Assembly: GCF_902459465.1 (NCBI RefSeq)
Contig: NC_047062.1
Coordinates: 31,366,673-31,430,672 of the forward strand
Length of the DNA: 64,000 bases
From: Asterias rubens
Taxonomy: Eukaryota; Echinodermata; Asteroidea; Forcipulatida; Asteriidae
Direction: 5' to 3'
In this document: piece after piece, positions 23,655 through 34,294 of the stretch
Numbering within the stretch: the first letter of the stretch is position 1
Layout: each line of letters opens with the position of its first letter
Program-made: the position numbers and the translations under genes
Notes under the pieces: generated by a model
Database searches by the model: none
Seen by the model: the letters and a program-made list of their open reading frames with translations, nothing else
What the model was told of the DNA's origin: nothing

Positions 23655-24159
23655 ATGGCATCATCAATATTCACAGTATCTCCACAGTTCCTTCGATCAC
23701 ATTATTTTGCTGATTGTATCTCCCTGCATGTCCTGCATCAGTCCATGGACAAGTTTTGGGAATCATTGCTACCTTCTCGTGACGGATGCCAAGACCTTTG
23801 ATGAAGCTGAACAGTACTGTCAGAGTTTGACACACCTTGGCAGACCATCTCATCTGGCGTCCATTATGAGCCAAGAGGAAAATGACTTCCTTGTCAAACT
23901 TGCCACACCAATGAACGGAGGAATGCATCACAAGATATGAATTGGCTACATGCATTCTCAACCACGGGTTTCTTCGCCTGGATTGACGGTAGCCGTTCCT
24001 GGAACTACATGTACATCAACTGGGCCCTGACTGAACCAAACTGCCCAACTGATATGTAGAATCGCATCAAGATGTACCAAAATTCATTGTGGAATGATAC
24101 ACCTTGCACCGACCCAAAGTGATTGCAACATACCTGAAAGATTCTCAGCTAAAATGTGA
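23655..24159 (+). pseudogene. C-type lectin pseudogene 1 (EPN type)
   Basis: The sequence is clearly homologous to the neighbouring lectin genes: it keeps SPCMSCISPWTSFGNHCYLL, the FDEAEQYCQS helix, SLWNDTPC and a terminal IPERFSAK. The frame is broken. The signal-peptide ATG at 23655 is in a different frame from the body that runs from 23707 to a TGA at 23938-23940, and the second half needs another frame and contains internal stops (for example TAG near 24057 and TGA near 24121). The sugar-site motif is EPN (24033-24041), mannose type, so it is not a recent copy of lectin 1. Coordinates run to the last homologous stop. Confidence 0.85.
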
Positions 24160-24239
24160 TGAAGGATTTTGAAGAAGTTTCACCTCATGTAAACATGAAC
24201 AGACTACATATAAGCAGCAACTTAGGCCTATACCACAAT

Positions 24240-24577
24240 GATAAAGACACTGGACACTAAAGGTAATTGTCGAGGACCAGTTTTCTCACTTGGTGTATCT
24301 CAACATATTATGCATAAAAAATGAATCTGTGAAATTTGAGCTCAATTGGTTGTTGAATTGCGAGATATTAATGAAAGAAAAAACGCCTCAAATTCTAAAT
24401 CTGAGGTATCCAAATCAAATACGTGGAAAATTACTTCTTTCTCGAAAACTACGTCACTTCAGAGGAAGTGGTTTCTCACAATGTTTTATACTATCAACCT
24501 CTCCCCGTTACTCGTAATCAAGAAACCTTTTATGATAATCATTATTTTGAGTAATTACCAATAGTGTCCACTGCCTA
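24240..24577. mobile_element. MITE family A, copy 6 (3' of lectin pseudogene 1)
   Basis: ATAAAGACACTGGACACTAA to GTGTCCACTGCC. It is absent at the matching point of the second lectin cassette. Confidence 0.88.
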
Positions 24578-24699
24578 ATAATTATAAAGCACAATGGAGT
24601 TTAGCCTCTCAATTGTTTTCAACACCAGTGGTTTGACATTCTTAAAATGGGCCGAAGATTGTTGAGGAAGCTAAAAATAAGCATTTGAAACTTCTGGGC

Positions 24700-26440
24700 G
24701 ATTCCATGGTCAGTCGCATTACACTTTTTAGTGTCATTTCTTGATCCTGGTGCTAGTAGTTCTATGTGAGATATTATTTCCACTAAGTTTATAGACTGAT
24801 TTGTACTTGACACCCAAGGCTTTGAAGTGATGATATTAAAAATGTTGTGGGCGTTGTGCTCTGGATGTTATAGCTTTGTAAAAAGCGGTTAGTCGCATTA
24901 CACAAAAAGGACATGGTAAAAAATACACTTGTCTCAATTCAAAAGTTTCCTCAAACTAAAAACTTGCAAAGGTTTTACTACATTTAGCACACATTTCTTA
25001 TACATTAGTATCCAACAGGATACTTATAAATAGTCAGCAACCTCTTTTAGGTTTATGTGGCAAAACCATGGTTAGTCGCATTACGGTTAGTAACATTACA
25101 GTTTGTCAGACCACTTAAGCCAAGCCCAATGGAGCCCAAACTGAGTTCTTGTTTGGCAAAATTGGGTTCATTCCTTATCAACTAACAAAATAAATTAATT
25201 TCACTTGTCTTTACTAAAATAATAACGCATTTTCTCTTAAAAATCATAGAAACAAGGCTGAAATGTGTATTTTTAGAAAAGCAAACTTACATTTTTCGGA
25301 AATATTATTATTGCCCATTTTACTGACCACCTTTATTTTCAGAGTTGTGCATTCAACATAAAATGTTAAATATCTTGCCGAGTACGTAATTTAACAAAAA
25401 TAAAATCGCAGATTTAAAGTGACTTACATACATGTAACCATGTCCCTGAAAAATCAAAGTTTGGGTTATTGTTTAAAAGTGGACTGTGAATTTAAAATGG
25501 CCTTGTTGGTTATCACAGGTTCCTAAATGCACCAAACAATTTGTTTTGTGTCGAAAAAGTGTATAAAACAAAACAAAAAACCTTTTTGATCACCCATCTC
25601 CTTGACTTTACCTGGATACATTTCACTGCATGTTACACCACACACCACTGACCATGCATTGCTACCCTTGCATCACTGCCCTGGTTTGTAAGGCAGCATT
25701 TTGTAGTTATCATGTTTCTTCTTTCTGAAGGAAAATGGTGGCAAGAGGACATCAGCTTTTTGCTTTTGTTTGCTCTTTTGGGAGATTTTTCTGTGCTCTT
25801 CTTTAATTCCTTGTATTTTAACATCCTGCTTTTTCAGCCTAGGCAATGGTACAACATGTACATATGTCCACAATTTGTGGAGTAAATTAGTTCCATTACT
25901 TCATTTTTCTACTCAAAATTCTCAGAAATGTTGCTTTTCTTTATTTTGTTTCATATGTTAATATTAAGACTCTGTACAAATGATGAAACTAGAAGTTACA
26001 GATTGGAGTGGCACATGTACAACACATGTTATAGTTTTCAGCATGGAAAAATGCATTGTGGGTAGGGCATGAGTGGCATCTGCAGAGCCCCAGATCTCTT
26101 AATTCATGTAATATTGTCCTCTAGTAAGTAAAACTAAGATATCCAGCTTTGCTGACCTCTTAGCGTCCTCCTCTTGAAAAAAGATTTGGTTAGTCGCATT
26201 ACATTGCATGGTCAGTCGCATTACCGGTAAGTCGCATTACCGGTAAGTCGCATTACCGGTAAGTCGCATTACCGGTAAGTCGCATTACCGGTAAGTCGCA
26301 TTACACTTTTTGATGACTCATTATTAAAATACACCAACTAGAGTGTTGATTTCTTTACTCATTTCAGACTTGGTAATAAGGGTAGAAGCATATTTTGAAT
26401 TGCCATGAATAACTTCATCTCTCGGTTAGTCGCATTACAC
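24700..26440. repeat. Inter-lectin stretch with about 11 dispersed GTCGCATTAC motifs
   Basis: GTTAGTCGCATTAC or GTCAGTCGCATTAC occurs near 24711, 24887, 25071, 26189, 26210 and 26424. A 16-bp tandem unit CGGTAAGTCGCATTAC is repeated five times at 26226-26304. Each tandem unit followed by CGG forms a 6-bp hairpin, CGGTAA/TTACCG, around GTCGCA. Nearly all copies are in the same orientation. No coding frame of interest overlaps. Confidence 0.75.
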
Positions 26441-27160
26441 CCTGTTGAAGCTCCCACAAGTACACTCACATATTGCTTAAATGAGAAACACAAATTAAAA
26501 TTCATTCTGGATTTTAAATAGTTGTACCTGCTGCTAATCACAACTATTAAAGTTTTGCTGGAAGAACCTTTGTGGGGGACAATATTTAACTTTGAAGAAA
26601 TCACCTTAATGTGCTCACTTTTAAGGGTCTGTTCACAGCTTGTGCAAACATGTGCTGAGTTTGTACAAAATGGTACAGAGTGTGTAAAAAAAGTTAATGT
26701 CTGTTTCCTTTCATATGTTAGCTATAACTTTTACGTGGAAAGAAAGTTGTTAAACAATTTTTATTTGTTGGTGTCATGTCCATGTTTGCTTGGAATCACC
26801 CTTCTGCATGAGGAGGTCCAAGGGTGGAAACATAACAATAACTGCGATGAGTTGTGATCAAACAAAATCTGTGACTGGACACAATAACTCTACTTACTAT
26901 AGGCCTGATTTTGACATACTTTCATGTCATTTGAACACAAAACTTGTGCAAAATAGTTTTCGCTACCAAGCAGAAACTCCCATTAATACTACCATGGCTT
27001 TGCCTACACCATTACCAATGATGAAATGTTAATGTTGATGCAAGCATAGAGTTATTTCCAAACAAGGTTTTTTGAGCGTACAATACCAGTACTTCATTCT
27101 ATATTTAGAGAAATACTCACCACTTAGCCTACAGTCGGGTATAATAATATAATAGTCGGA

Positions 27161-27281
27161 TCATTAATAAACAAAATCCATTAGCTTTTAAATACACCAA
27201 ATACACTGCAACTTGACACAGATCGACTAGTGAGACTGTAACACATATTACCAGAATACAGACGCTCACTCAGACCTAAAT
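27161..27281 (+). promoter_or_regulatory. Promoter and 5' UTR block of lectin 2
   Basis: Matches 22760-22897 nearly base for base, with small indels. TTTAAATACA at about 27187 is the counterpart of the candidate TATA element in lectin 1. Confidence 0.55.
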
Positions 27282-27785
27282 ATGGCAGCAAACTTCACAG
27301 TTTTCAGTATTCTTTTGGCAATCCTTCAGTCGCATTTCCTGATTGTGTCTCCCGCATGCCTGTCCTGTCGCAGCCCATGGACAAATTTTGGGAATAATTG
27401 CTACCTTCTCGTGATGGACGCCAAGAGCTTTGATGAAGCTGAACAGTACTGTCAGATTTTGTCACGCCTTGGCAGACCATCTCATCTGGCGTCCATTATG
27501 AGCCAAGACGAAAATGACTTCCTCCTCCTGCTTATCAAATCCGTGTACGGGGAAACCGGCAAGAGAACCTGGTTTGGCTATCGTTTAGACCGATCCAGCA
27601 ACTCGCCAACTTGGGGCTTTATCGACGGCAGCCCTTCAGATGGCTACACCAACTGGCATGGAAACCAACCCACCGGGGATGGAGACTGCGTAGAGTTCTT
27701 TGAAAGTGCGAAAAACTTCTTGTGGAATGACCTACGTTGTTCCTACAAAAGGATTTCCATCTGTAAAAGACCAGCCAGGTTCTGA
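27282..27785 (+). CDS. Secreted single-domain C-type lectin 2 (QPT motif)
   Basis: Single-exon frame of 167 residues, very similar to lectin 1: same signal peptide type (MAANFTVFSILLAILQSHFL), the same seven cysteines (26, 29, 40, 57, 136, 153, 161), WFGYR at 97-101, WND at 148-150 and an identical C-terminus SICKRPARF. The sugar-site motif reads QPT (129-131) rather than QPD, so a Ca2+/sugar ligand has been replaced; binding may differ or be lost. Other differences cluster around the binding loop (residues about 105-143), as expected if the two copies are diverging in ligand. The promoter block at 27161-27281 matches lectin 1. It lies 4,384 bp downstream of lectin 1 as part of a duplicated cassette. 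Confidence 0.9.
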   Translation: MAANFTVFSILLAILQSHFLIVSPACLSCRSPWTNFGNNCYLLVMDAKSFDEAEQYCQILSRLGRPSHLASIMSQDENDFLLLLIKSVYGETGKRTWFGYRLDRSSNSPTWGFIDGSPSDGYTNWHGNQPTGDGDCVEFFESAKNFLWNDLRCSYKRISICKRPARF

Positions 27786-28009
27786 GCAGAACTGTAATTG
27801 ATGACTTATAACCAACACACTATAAATGCCTTTATTTAGGTCATAGCTTCATGTGTTGTACAGCGTTTTATGGAAGAGGCACAAACAACTTTGGTGTACA
27901 TGGTACATTCATCACTTAAAAAGATCTCATTTGACCCAAGTACAAATGTACATCTCTTTACAATGGACGAACTCCACATTAACAATATTGTGGTGTAACG
28001 AACAGAATT

Positions 28010-28235
28010 TATTTTATTATCTGGATCTGGATATTCTCAACGCTTTAACTAGAGCCAAACCATGAAGAGAAGATGATGAAGAAAATTTCAGTTTTAGATG
28101 TGGTACTATTCCACGGAAAACCCATACAGTCAAGTAGGGACTGAAAACCCAAGAACATAGTGCCCTGGGTGGGATTCGAACTGGGTTCCAAGAGGTGGAA
28201 AGCGAGGCATGACACCACTACACCAACCTTGAGCA
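28010..28235 (-). mobile_element. tRNA-derived SINE (family 1)
   Basis: Read on the minus strand, a box A-like GGTGTAGTGG and a box B-like AGTTCGAATCC near 28160-28230 begin the element. The body runs down to a CTGGATCTGGAT-type tail at about 28015. A related body lies at 51878-52060. Confidence 0.7.
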
Positions 28236-28263
28236 CCTAATGACTTAGACCAGTTATGAAAGT

Positions 28264-28775
28264 ATGGCATAATCAATCATCTAAACTTGAGTATCTTCGC
28301 ATTTCCTTCAGTCTCATTTCCTGATCATAACTACATTGTAACTGAGTTTCGCTTCAGACACGTTTTGGGACTAATTGCTACACATGTACCTTATCGAGTT
28401 GGATGCCACTACCTTTCATAAAGCTGAACAGTACTGTCAGAGTTTGTCCTGGCTTGGCAGGCCATCTCATCTGGCGTCCATTAACAAGCCAAGACGAAAA
28501 TGACTTACTCCTGCTTGCCACACTAATAAACTGAGGGGTTTATAAGAACACATGGAACAGCTACCAACACAACTCAACCACCAGCTCCTTCACCTGAATC
28601 GGCAGTAGCCCTTTCGTGAACTAGCCTACATGTACATTACACCAACTGGGCACCAAGTGAACCAAACAGCCCTCCTGGTATGAAGAAATGAACCAAAAAA
28701 CCTTGTGGAATGACACACACTTGCACTGACCAAAGGAGATTCATTTGCAAAATACCTGAAAGATTATCAGCTTAA
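28264..28775 (+). pseudogene. C-type lectin pseudogene 2 (EPN type), interrupted by a MITE at its 3' end
   Basis: Homologous to pseudogene 1 throughout, with many stops and frameshifts (for example TAA soon after the start and TGA in the second half). Recognisable fragments include the LEAEQYCQS-like helix, RPSHLASI, a TNWAPSEPN motif (EPN at 28659-28667), a WND-like CGMTHTCT stretch and a terminal ICKIPERLS. At its final codons a palindromic MITE begins at a TTAA (28772). The pseudogene 1 counterpart shows the uninterrupted arrangement. Confidence 0.85.
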
Positions 28776-29162
28776 AGGAACACGATGCCTTGGATCGGAC
28801 GAGTTGGTCTATAAAAAGCGTTTTGGAACCATTTGTTATAAAATGCATATGGTTGGGAGGATGTTTTAAAAGTAGAATACAATGATCCACACATATTTGC
28901 CTCGAAATTGCGTGGTTTTCCTTTAACTTTGCGAACTAACACGGACGGCCATTTATGGGAGTAAAAAATTTGACTCACATAAATGGCCGACCGTGTTTGT
29001 CAACGAGGTAAGAGGAAAACCCTGCAGTTTCGAGTGATACTTGTGTGGATCATTATATTCTACTTTTAAAATATCTTTCTACTCGTATGCATTTTATAAC
29101 AAACGGTTACAAATGCTTTTCAAAGACCAACTCGACCGATCCAAGGCAACGTGTTCCTTTAA
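28772..29162. mobile_element. MITE family B (long palindrome), inserted in lectin pseudogene 2
   Basis: TTAA, then AGGAACACGATGCCTTGGAT; the second half is a near-complete inverted copy ending GGCAACGTGTTCCT plus TTAA. The centre is CGGCCATTTATGGGAGT and its inverse. Confidence 0.93.
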
Positions 29163-29251
29163 ATGTGATGAGGGATTTTGAATGAGTTCACCTCCTGTAA
29201 ACATGAACAGACTAAGTAGCTATAAATGTAACGCAAGAAAGCACAATGGAG

Positions 29252-29583
29252 TTAAAGACACTGTACACTATTGGAAATCGTCTGGTATCTCAACATGTGA
29301 AAATTTGAGCTGAAGTTGTGAGATAATAACGAAAGAAAAAGACCCTTGTCACACGAAGTTGTGTGCTTTCAGATGCTTGATTTTGAGACCTCAAAACCTA
29401 ATTCTGAGGTATCGAAATCAAATTTGTGGAAAATTACTTCTTTCTCAAAAACTATGTTACTTCCAAGGGAGCCGTTTCTCACAATGTTTTATACTATCAA
29501 CAGCTCTCCATTACTCGTTACCAAGTAAGGTTTTATGCTAACAATTATTTTGAGTAATTACCAATAGTGTCCACTGCCTTTAA
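29252..29583. mobile_element. MITE family A, copy 7 (3' of lectin pseudogene 2)
   Basis: TTAA at 29252 and 29580. The first cassette has GGAGTTTAGCC at the same place (about 24597), an uninterrupted site. Confidence 0.9.
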
Positions 29584-29827
29584 GCCGGTTGATTTGTCAC
29601 ACCATCAGTGGTTCAAGAATTAAGACAATCGTAAAGTGATAGGGTAATGATGTACATGTACGAGCGCCATGAGCTTCACTGATTGATGGACCAGAGCGCT
29701 ATATAAGAAGCAACTATTACTCTCTTTTTTTACTACTATTATTTAAGGTTGACAGGTTGCAAATAAGCAGCAAACTAGTTCAATGATACTTGCTCACAAT
29801 ATTGCAGGCCATTATTTCATGTTAAAC

Positions 29828-30197
29828 TTAAAGGAACACGTTGCCTTGGATCGGACGAGTTGGTCTATGAAAAGCGTTTGAAACCGTTTGTTATAAAATG
29901 CATATGGTTAGAAAGATGTTTCAAAAGTAGAATATAATGATCCACACAAGTATCACTCAAAATTGCACGGTTTTCATTTTACGTCGCGAACTAACACGGT
30001 CGGCCATTTATGGGAGTCAAACCGTGTTTGTAGACGAGGTAAAACGAAAACCATGCAATTTTGAGTGATACTTGTGTGGATCATTATATTCTACTTTTAA
30101 AACATCTTTCTAACCATATTGATTTTATAACAAACGGTTACAGGACGCTTTTCAAAGACCAACTCGACCGATCCACAGAGGCAACGTGTTCCTTTAA
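29828..30197. mobile_element. MITE family B, second copy
   Basis: TTAAAGGAACACGTTGCC to GGCAACGTGTTCCTTTAA, foldback over nearly the whole length. Confidence 0.93.
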
Positions 30198-30966
30198 GCA
30201 AATTCTCCCCCTGCAATCTGCATGGTGGCATTCAACTCCAACTTCATTCTTTTCTAATTCAATAATATTATCACTATATAAATACGAGTAAAAGTCGTGT
30301 TTAAAAATTCACAAAATCCATAAGATTGACGCTACATGCTTTTACCTACATTGGTCTCACTGTACACACTCAACTCCTACTCCATCTACTCCATTATTAC
30401 CTAGTGATAAATTAATAACATTATTTTTTTAAATAAACACAATTCATTAGCTTGATGCTTGTAGCAGGGATGTGATAGGCTTGTGAAAAAAAACTTGGAT
30501 TATGAGCGCAAAGCGTGTACGCTTCTGAGCGCAGAGCGTGAATGCTTGTGAGTGTGAAGCCTGATTACAATACATTGTTTTAAAAACCCTAATGTACCCT
30601 GCATTCTAGAGGGCGTTCTATCATGTTCTGGTTTTATCTTCATGTTTGAAATTTATCTTATTAATAAAATATTTACTGTAATGTCACAAAAACAAAATCT
30701 GTTTGTTAATTTTTTTATTTTGCTTTTAGGGGGGAAGGGGCGGGATTGAAAAACCTTAATTTCCATTTTAAAAACAGAGAAAATCACATCCCTGTTTTAG
30801 CCTCGTCGGAGTGCATTAATGTCAAAAGTAGTGTTTGTCGGCGGTTTTGCCCCATTTATCCATACTGACATTTTTGACAAATGAATCATTTAGCATGATC
30901 GCATCAAAAATTGTACATCTCTTGATGAATCTCAATTTAATGGTTGTTCATTTAGTTCAATCTTAC

Positions 30967-31069
30967 CTGTGGATGAAAACCAGTGCTGAAGACATCATTG
31001 ATTGGGGTGTGGATGACTGGCAGCATGCTTGGAGGGGTAAACGCCATCTATAGCATGTCCATAGCTAGC
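30967..31069 (-). other. Exon-like unit E
   Basis: Minus-strand acceptor tttgcactttag then GCTAGCTATGGAC; donor CCACAG then gtaaga. 103 nt; the interior is diverged and the A/D frame is interrupted. Confidence 0.5.
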
Positions 31070-31624
31070 CTAAAGTGCAAACAAATTAAAAGCAACATTT
31101 TGTAAGAAGGGGTTGGCTGGAAATGGATGCGATGATGTTTCCTTTCAATAATTTTAGAATACTTTGATCATAAAGGCCAAGTCAAACTTCAGCGATAACC
31201 AACTCGGTCGTGGCTCGGTCCCAACTCGGTCGTGGTGCCCGCGTGTACAGCGCTTGGTGCCAAGTGACCAAAAAATAAAGCGTTGAGCATATTGAGAAGT
31301 AAAAAAAACGTGCGTTGCGGCAGAAAAAACAACAGTGAGTACCAAGCAGAAAATTTACTTTTTTTGAAGATCTGTTTTTTAGATTAACTCCACAAAAAGG
31401 CCTTGAGAGATACAACTTACAAGCATCATGAATGTATATATTGAGTGTGTTGGGAAAGTTTCGGGTGTGTAGTACAAAGGGAATTTTAGTTATTGATGGC
31501 GAACGGTCACAAAACTTTCATCTATCAGTGCCGATTTTAAAAACGTATAGCGTTAAGGAGGTCCAAAATATTAGACCCCTATATAAAAAATTATAAGGCT
31601 CACGGGGGAGCCTTCGATCCCTAT

Positions 31625-31985
31625 AGTTTCTAGAAGTACTTGGGACTGAGTTGACTGGGACCGAGTTGACTTGGGACCGAGTTGACCTGTGACCCTTGGG
31701 ACCGAGTTGACTGGGACCGAGTTGACAGGGACCGAGTTGACTTTAGCCCACCTTGTTGAGCTGTTAATGACTCCGCTTTTAACATCGGTCTCATCACTGT
31801 CACCATGAGACCGATTAACAGCTCAAGGTGGGCTAGAGTTGACTTGTGGTTGGGACCGAGTTGACTTGGGACCCTTGGGAACGAGTTGACTTGTGACCCT
31901 TGGGACCGAGTTGACTTGGGACCGAGTTACCGAGTTGACTTGGGACCTTTGTGACCGGGTTGGCTGTGACCGAGTTGACTAAAAA
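31625..31985. repeat. GGGACCGAGTTGACT minisatellite with an internal inverted repeat
   Basis: About 14 copies of GACCGAGTTGAC at irregular 13-30 bp spacing. It is interrupted at 31744-31833 by a stem TTAGCCCACCTTGTTGAGCT / AGCTCAAGGTGGGCTA whose inner arms ATCGGTCTCAT/ATGAGACCGAT also pair. Part of the repeat seems to have been captured around a foldback. Confidence 0.85.
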
Positions 31986-32126
31986 GCCACTGTGTGCGCG
32001 CGCGCCCGGCCGCCATACACACACGGGACGATAGTCAGCCGGACTAGTGTCAAAAATGCCCCAAATTTTCGTTAAATTCTTTGCATAAAATTCTATTATA
32101 ACCCAAATCATTATCAGTAACTCACC

Positions 32127-32300
32127 GTCACACTTTTGTGGTAGCTGTGTCCATAGAACTCAGTAAAATCTTGAATTTGTGAGACAAGTTGGCACCGCTG
32201 ACAGCCATCTACTTCTCTTTAAAAATGGCGGTGCGGCAAGCTTATTGCGTCACGTGTGATCGAGCTACGCAAGCGCAGATTCCAAAGACTAATTTGCATT
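32127..32300 (-). promoter_or_regulatory. Candidate minus-strand first exon and promoter
   Basis: Moderately CpG-rich sequence on the minus strand contains an ATG in good context (near 32206) and ends in a strong donor (GTGACG then gtgagt). The frame from that ATG closes with TGA just before the donor, giving a 26-codon upstream frame, so a coding first exon is not supported. It lies upstream of exon-like units E to A in the same orientation. Confidence 0.25.
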
Positions 32301-32599
32301 TAACAGAAAAAGGGGGCGTTCTCGTTAAATCGTCATTATGGGCAGTTGTTATTTGTGTCCAAAGTTACATACCCTAAACCAGAATAAACTGAAAGAAATA
32401 AAAGTAATATGGGACAGCTTTTAAACACTTGCTCCCATAAAATTTGCCCACCTCACATGAAATTTGCGGCTTGAGCAAGTGACAGAGTCCAAACCACGTG
32501 CATTCAGAAACGTTAATTTGCATAGCCAAACTACCCCCCCCCCCTCCCGATCGGTTTTTTGTTTTAAGGGAACACCATTTCATGGTTACACCCGTGAAA

Positions 32600-33589
32600 T
32601 TTAAAGACTATTATGGCACAAACACGTCTTATCAACAAACTTGTGCGATGTAAAATTGTAATAATCTAAAAGCTTTTAAATTTATTTATTTTTCTTTGAA
32701 GTTAAAAAACATTACAAAAACTTCAGGAGGAGCGGTTTCATCCATCCATCAGGAAAACAGTACTGTTATTACCAAAGGTATCACAATAAAATGAAATCAA
32801 ACTGGTAAAAGAAACTAGTACATTTTAGTTAATCTTAGTATAATGTTGAGCAAATCAACCTGCTGGCCCTTCAACAACCAAGAGTCACAGGACCCCCCCC
32901 CCCCCCCCAGCGTAACCCAAACAGCCGAAATTTTTTAATTTTCTTGTTGATAATCCATAATTTTTGGCACACACCCAACCCTTTACCTTAAACAAACCCG
33001 CCTACACAACTAGACCGTTTACAAACCATATTGGATAGAGGCAGCAGAAAAATGTATTACTCTATATATTTGTAAATTTGACACTTATTTTTTTATCTGT
33101 TTTTTATTATGCAGAAAACAGCCATAAATTGGTGCAAAATTACCATTGATTTACATAATTGAACTGTGGATGACCAGTACACACGACACGCGCAGCAGCT
33201 GCGCATGCTTCTGTGCGTGTGAAGTATGTTACCCTGACTTCCTTTTCACCGAACTTACATTGTGATGTCAGGTATATTGAAACGCTATGATACCAGCTAT
33301 CCGTCTAAATTAAATGCCAGGTTGGCAAATGGCTGTGCTGGTTTGGTTTGTTCCTCCCCCGTTCTTTTACTTTTGTTTGTGCACATTACCTTATAAATAA
33401 GAGTACATGTACAATAATTACACATTTAAATTAATGGTTTTGCTAGAGTAAATAAAAAATATTTGAATGCAATTTGTTTGATTTTTGTGTTGATTTTATT
33501 GAAACAACTAAAGTTTATTTTGAGGTGTATAGGTATTAACGAGAAGATTTAGAGCCACCGAGCTCGCATACACTGGCCAATCACAGAAG
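32600..33589. other. RRBP1: Intergenic DNA upstream of the RRBP1-like gene
   Basis: No gene or repeat recognised apart from homopolymer C runs (about 32534 and 32891). Enhancers may be here but nothing in the sequence identifies them. Confidence 0.4.
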
Positions 33590-33699
33590 CCGTTAGATTC
33601 CCGGTAGGCGTGTACACGGGAGAGCTCAATTTGAGAGAGCGAAGTGGATCTTTCAACTCTAAAAATCTTGTCAGATTTTGTGGTCTCTGCAGTAAAAGG
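33590..33699 (+). promoter_or_regulatory. RRBP1: Candidate promoter and non-coding first exon of the RRBP1-like gene
   Basis: The first coding exon opens at a splice acceptor 19 nt before its ATG, so a 5' UTR exon must lie upstream. This block is richer in G+C and CpG than its surroundings and ends at a good donor (GTAAAAG then gtaatt at about 33700), about 2 kb upstream of the coding exon. No TATA box is obvious. The transcription start is not determined; another upstream exon is possible. Confidence 0.4.
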
Positions 33700-34294
33700 T
33701 AATTTTAATTAAGAATTTCTATGAAAGGTTATATTGTAAAGATTGTAATTTGAGGAACGGTCCTGCTAAATAACAATTGTATCAATCGAAAAGTGTATAA
33801 AATGGATAAAAAACTAGCGTTACTTATTTTATATAAAAGTTAAAAATGATAAAACCCGTCCACACACGATGTCCGCCTAGCCTGCTGCTGCATAATGCTT
33901 TCTTGTGGACGTGTCGTGTGGGTCGAGTCATTCAGCGACCACACACGCTACCACTTGCCACGGAACCGAATGGCGGCCATTACTGTCATGACCATACGGT
34001 TTCTTGTTATCAAAACATTCAATTTTGTTTACTGTTAGTGTAACTGTTGGTAGGGCCTACAGTTAATTGTTAATACTTCAGTCCATTATTTTAAGACAAA
34101 ACAAAGACAAAGTAAGTGTAACTGTAAGCCACTTGTTATCCAGCCAAATTCCCCCTTATTTTATTTTATTATATAATAAAGGTCAACAAAGTATCTTTCT
34201 TTCTTCATTTCCAAATATTCAGGTTGACAGGGCTAGGGTAGGGGGACTTAAAATTAACCTCAAAGTGTCAAAACCATTACTATATAGTGACAAA

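Noticed and set aside
26210..26310. CRISPR-like array (16-bp unit repeats)
   Set aside because: There are no unique spacers, the units are contiguous, and the genome is eukaryotic.
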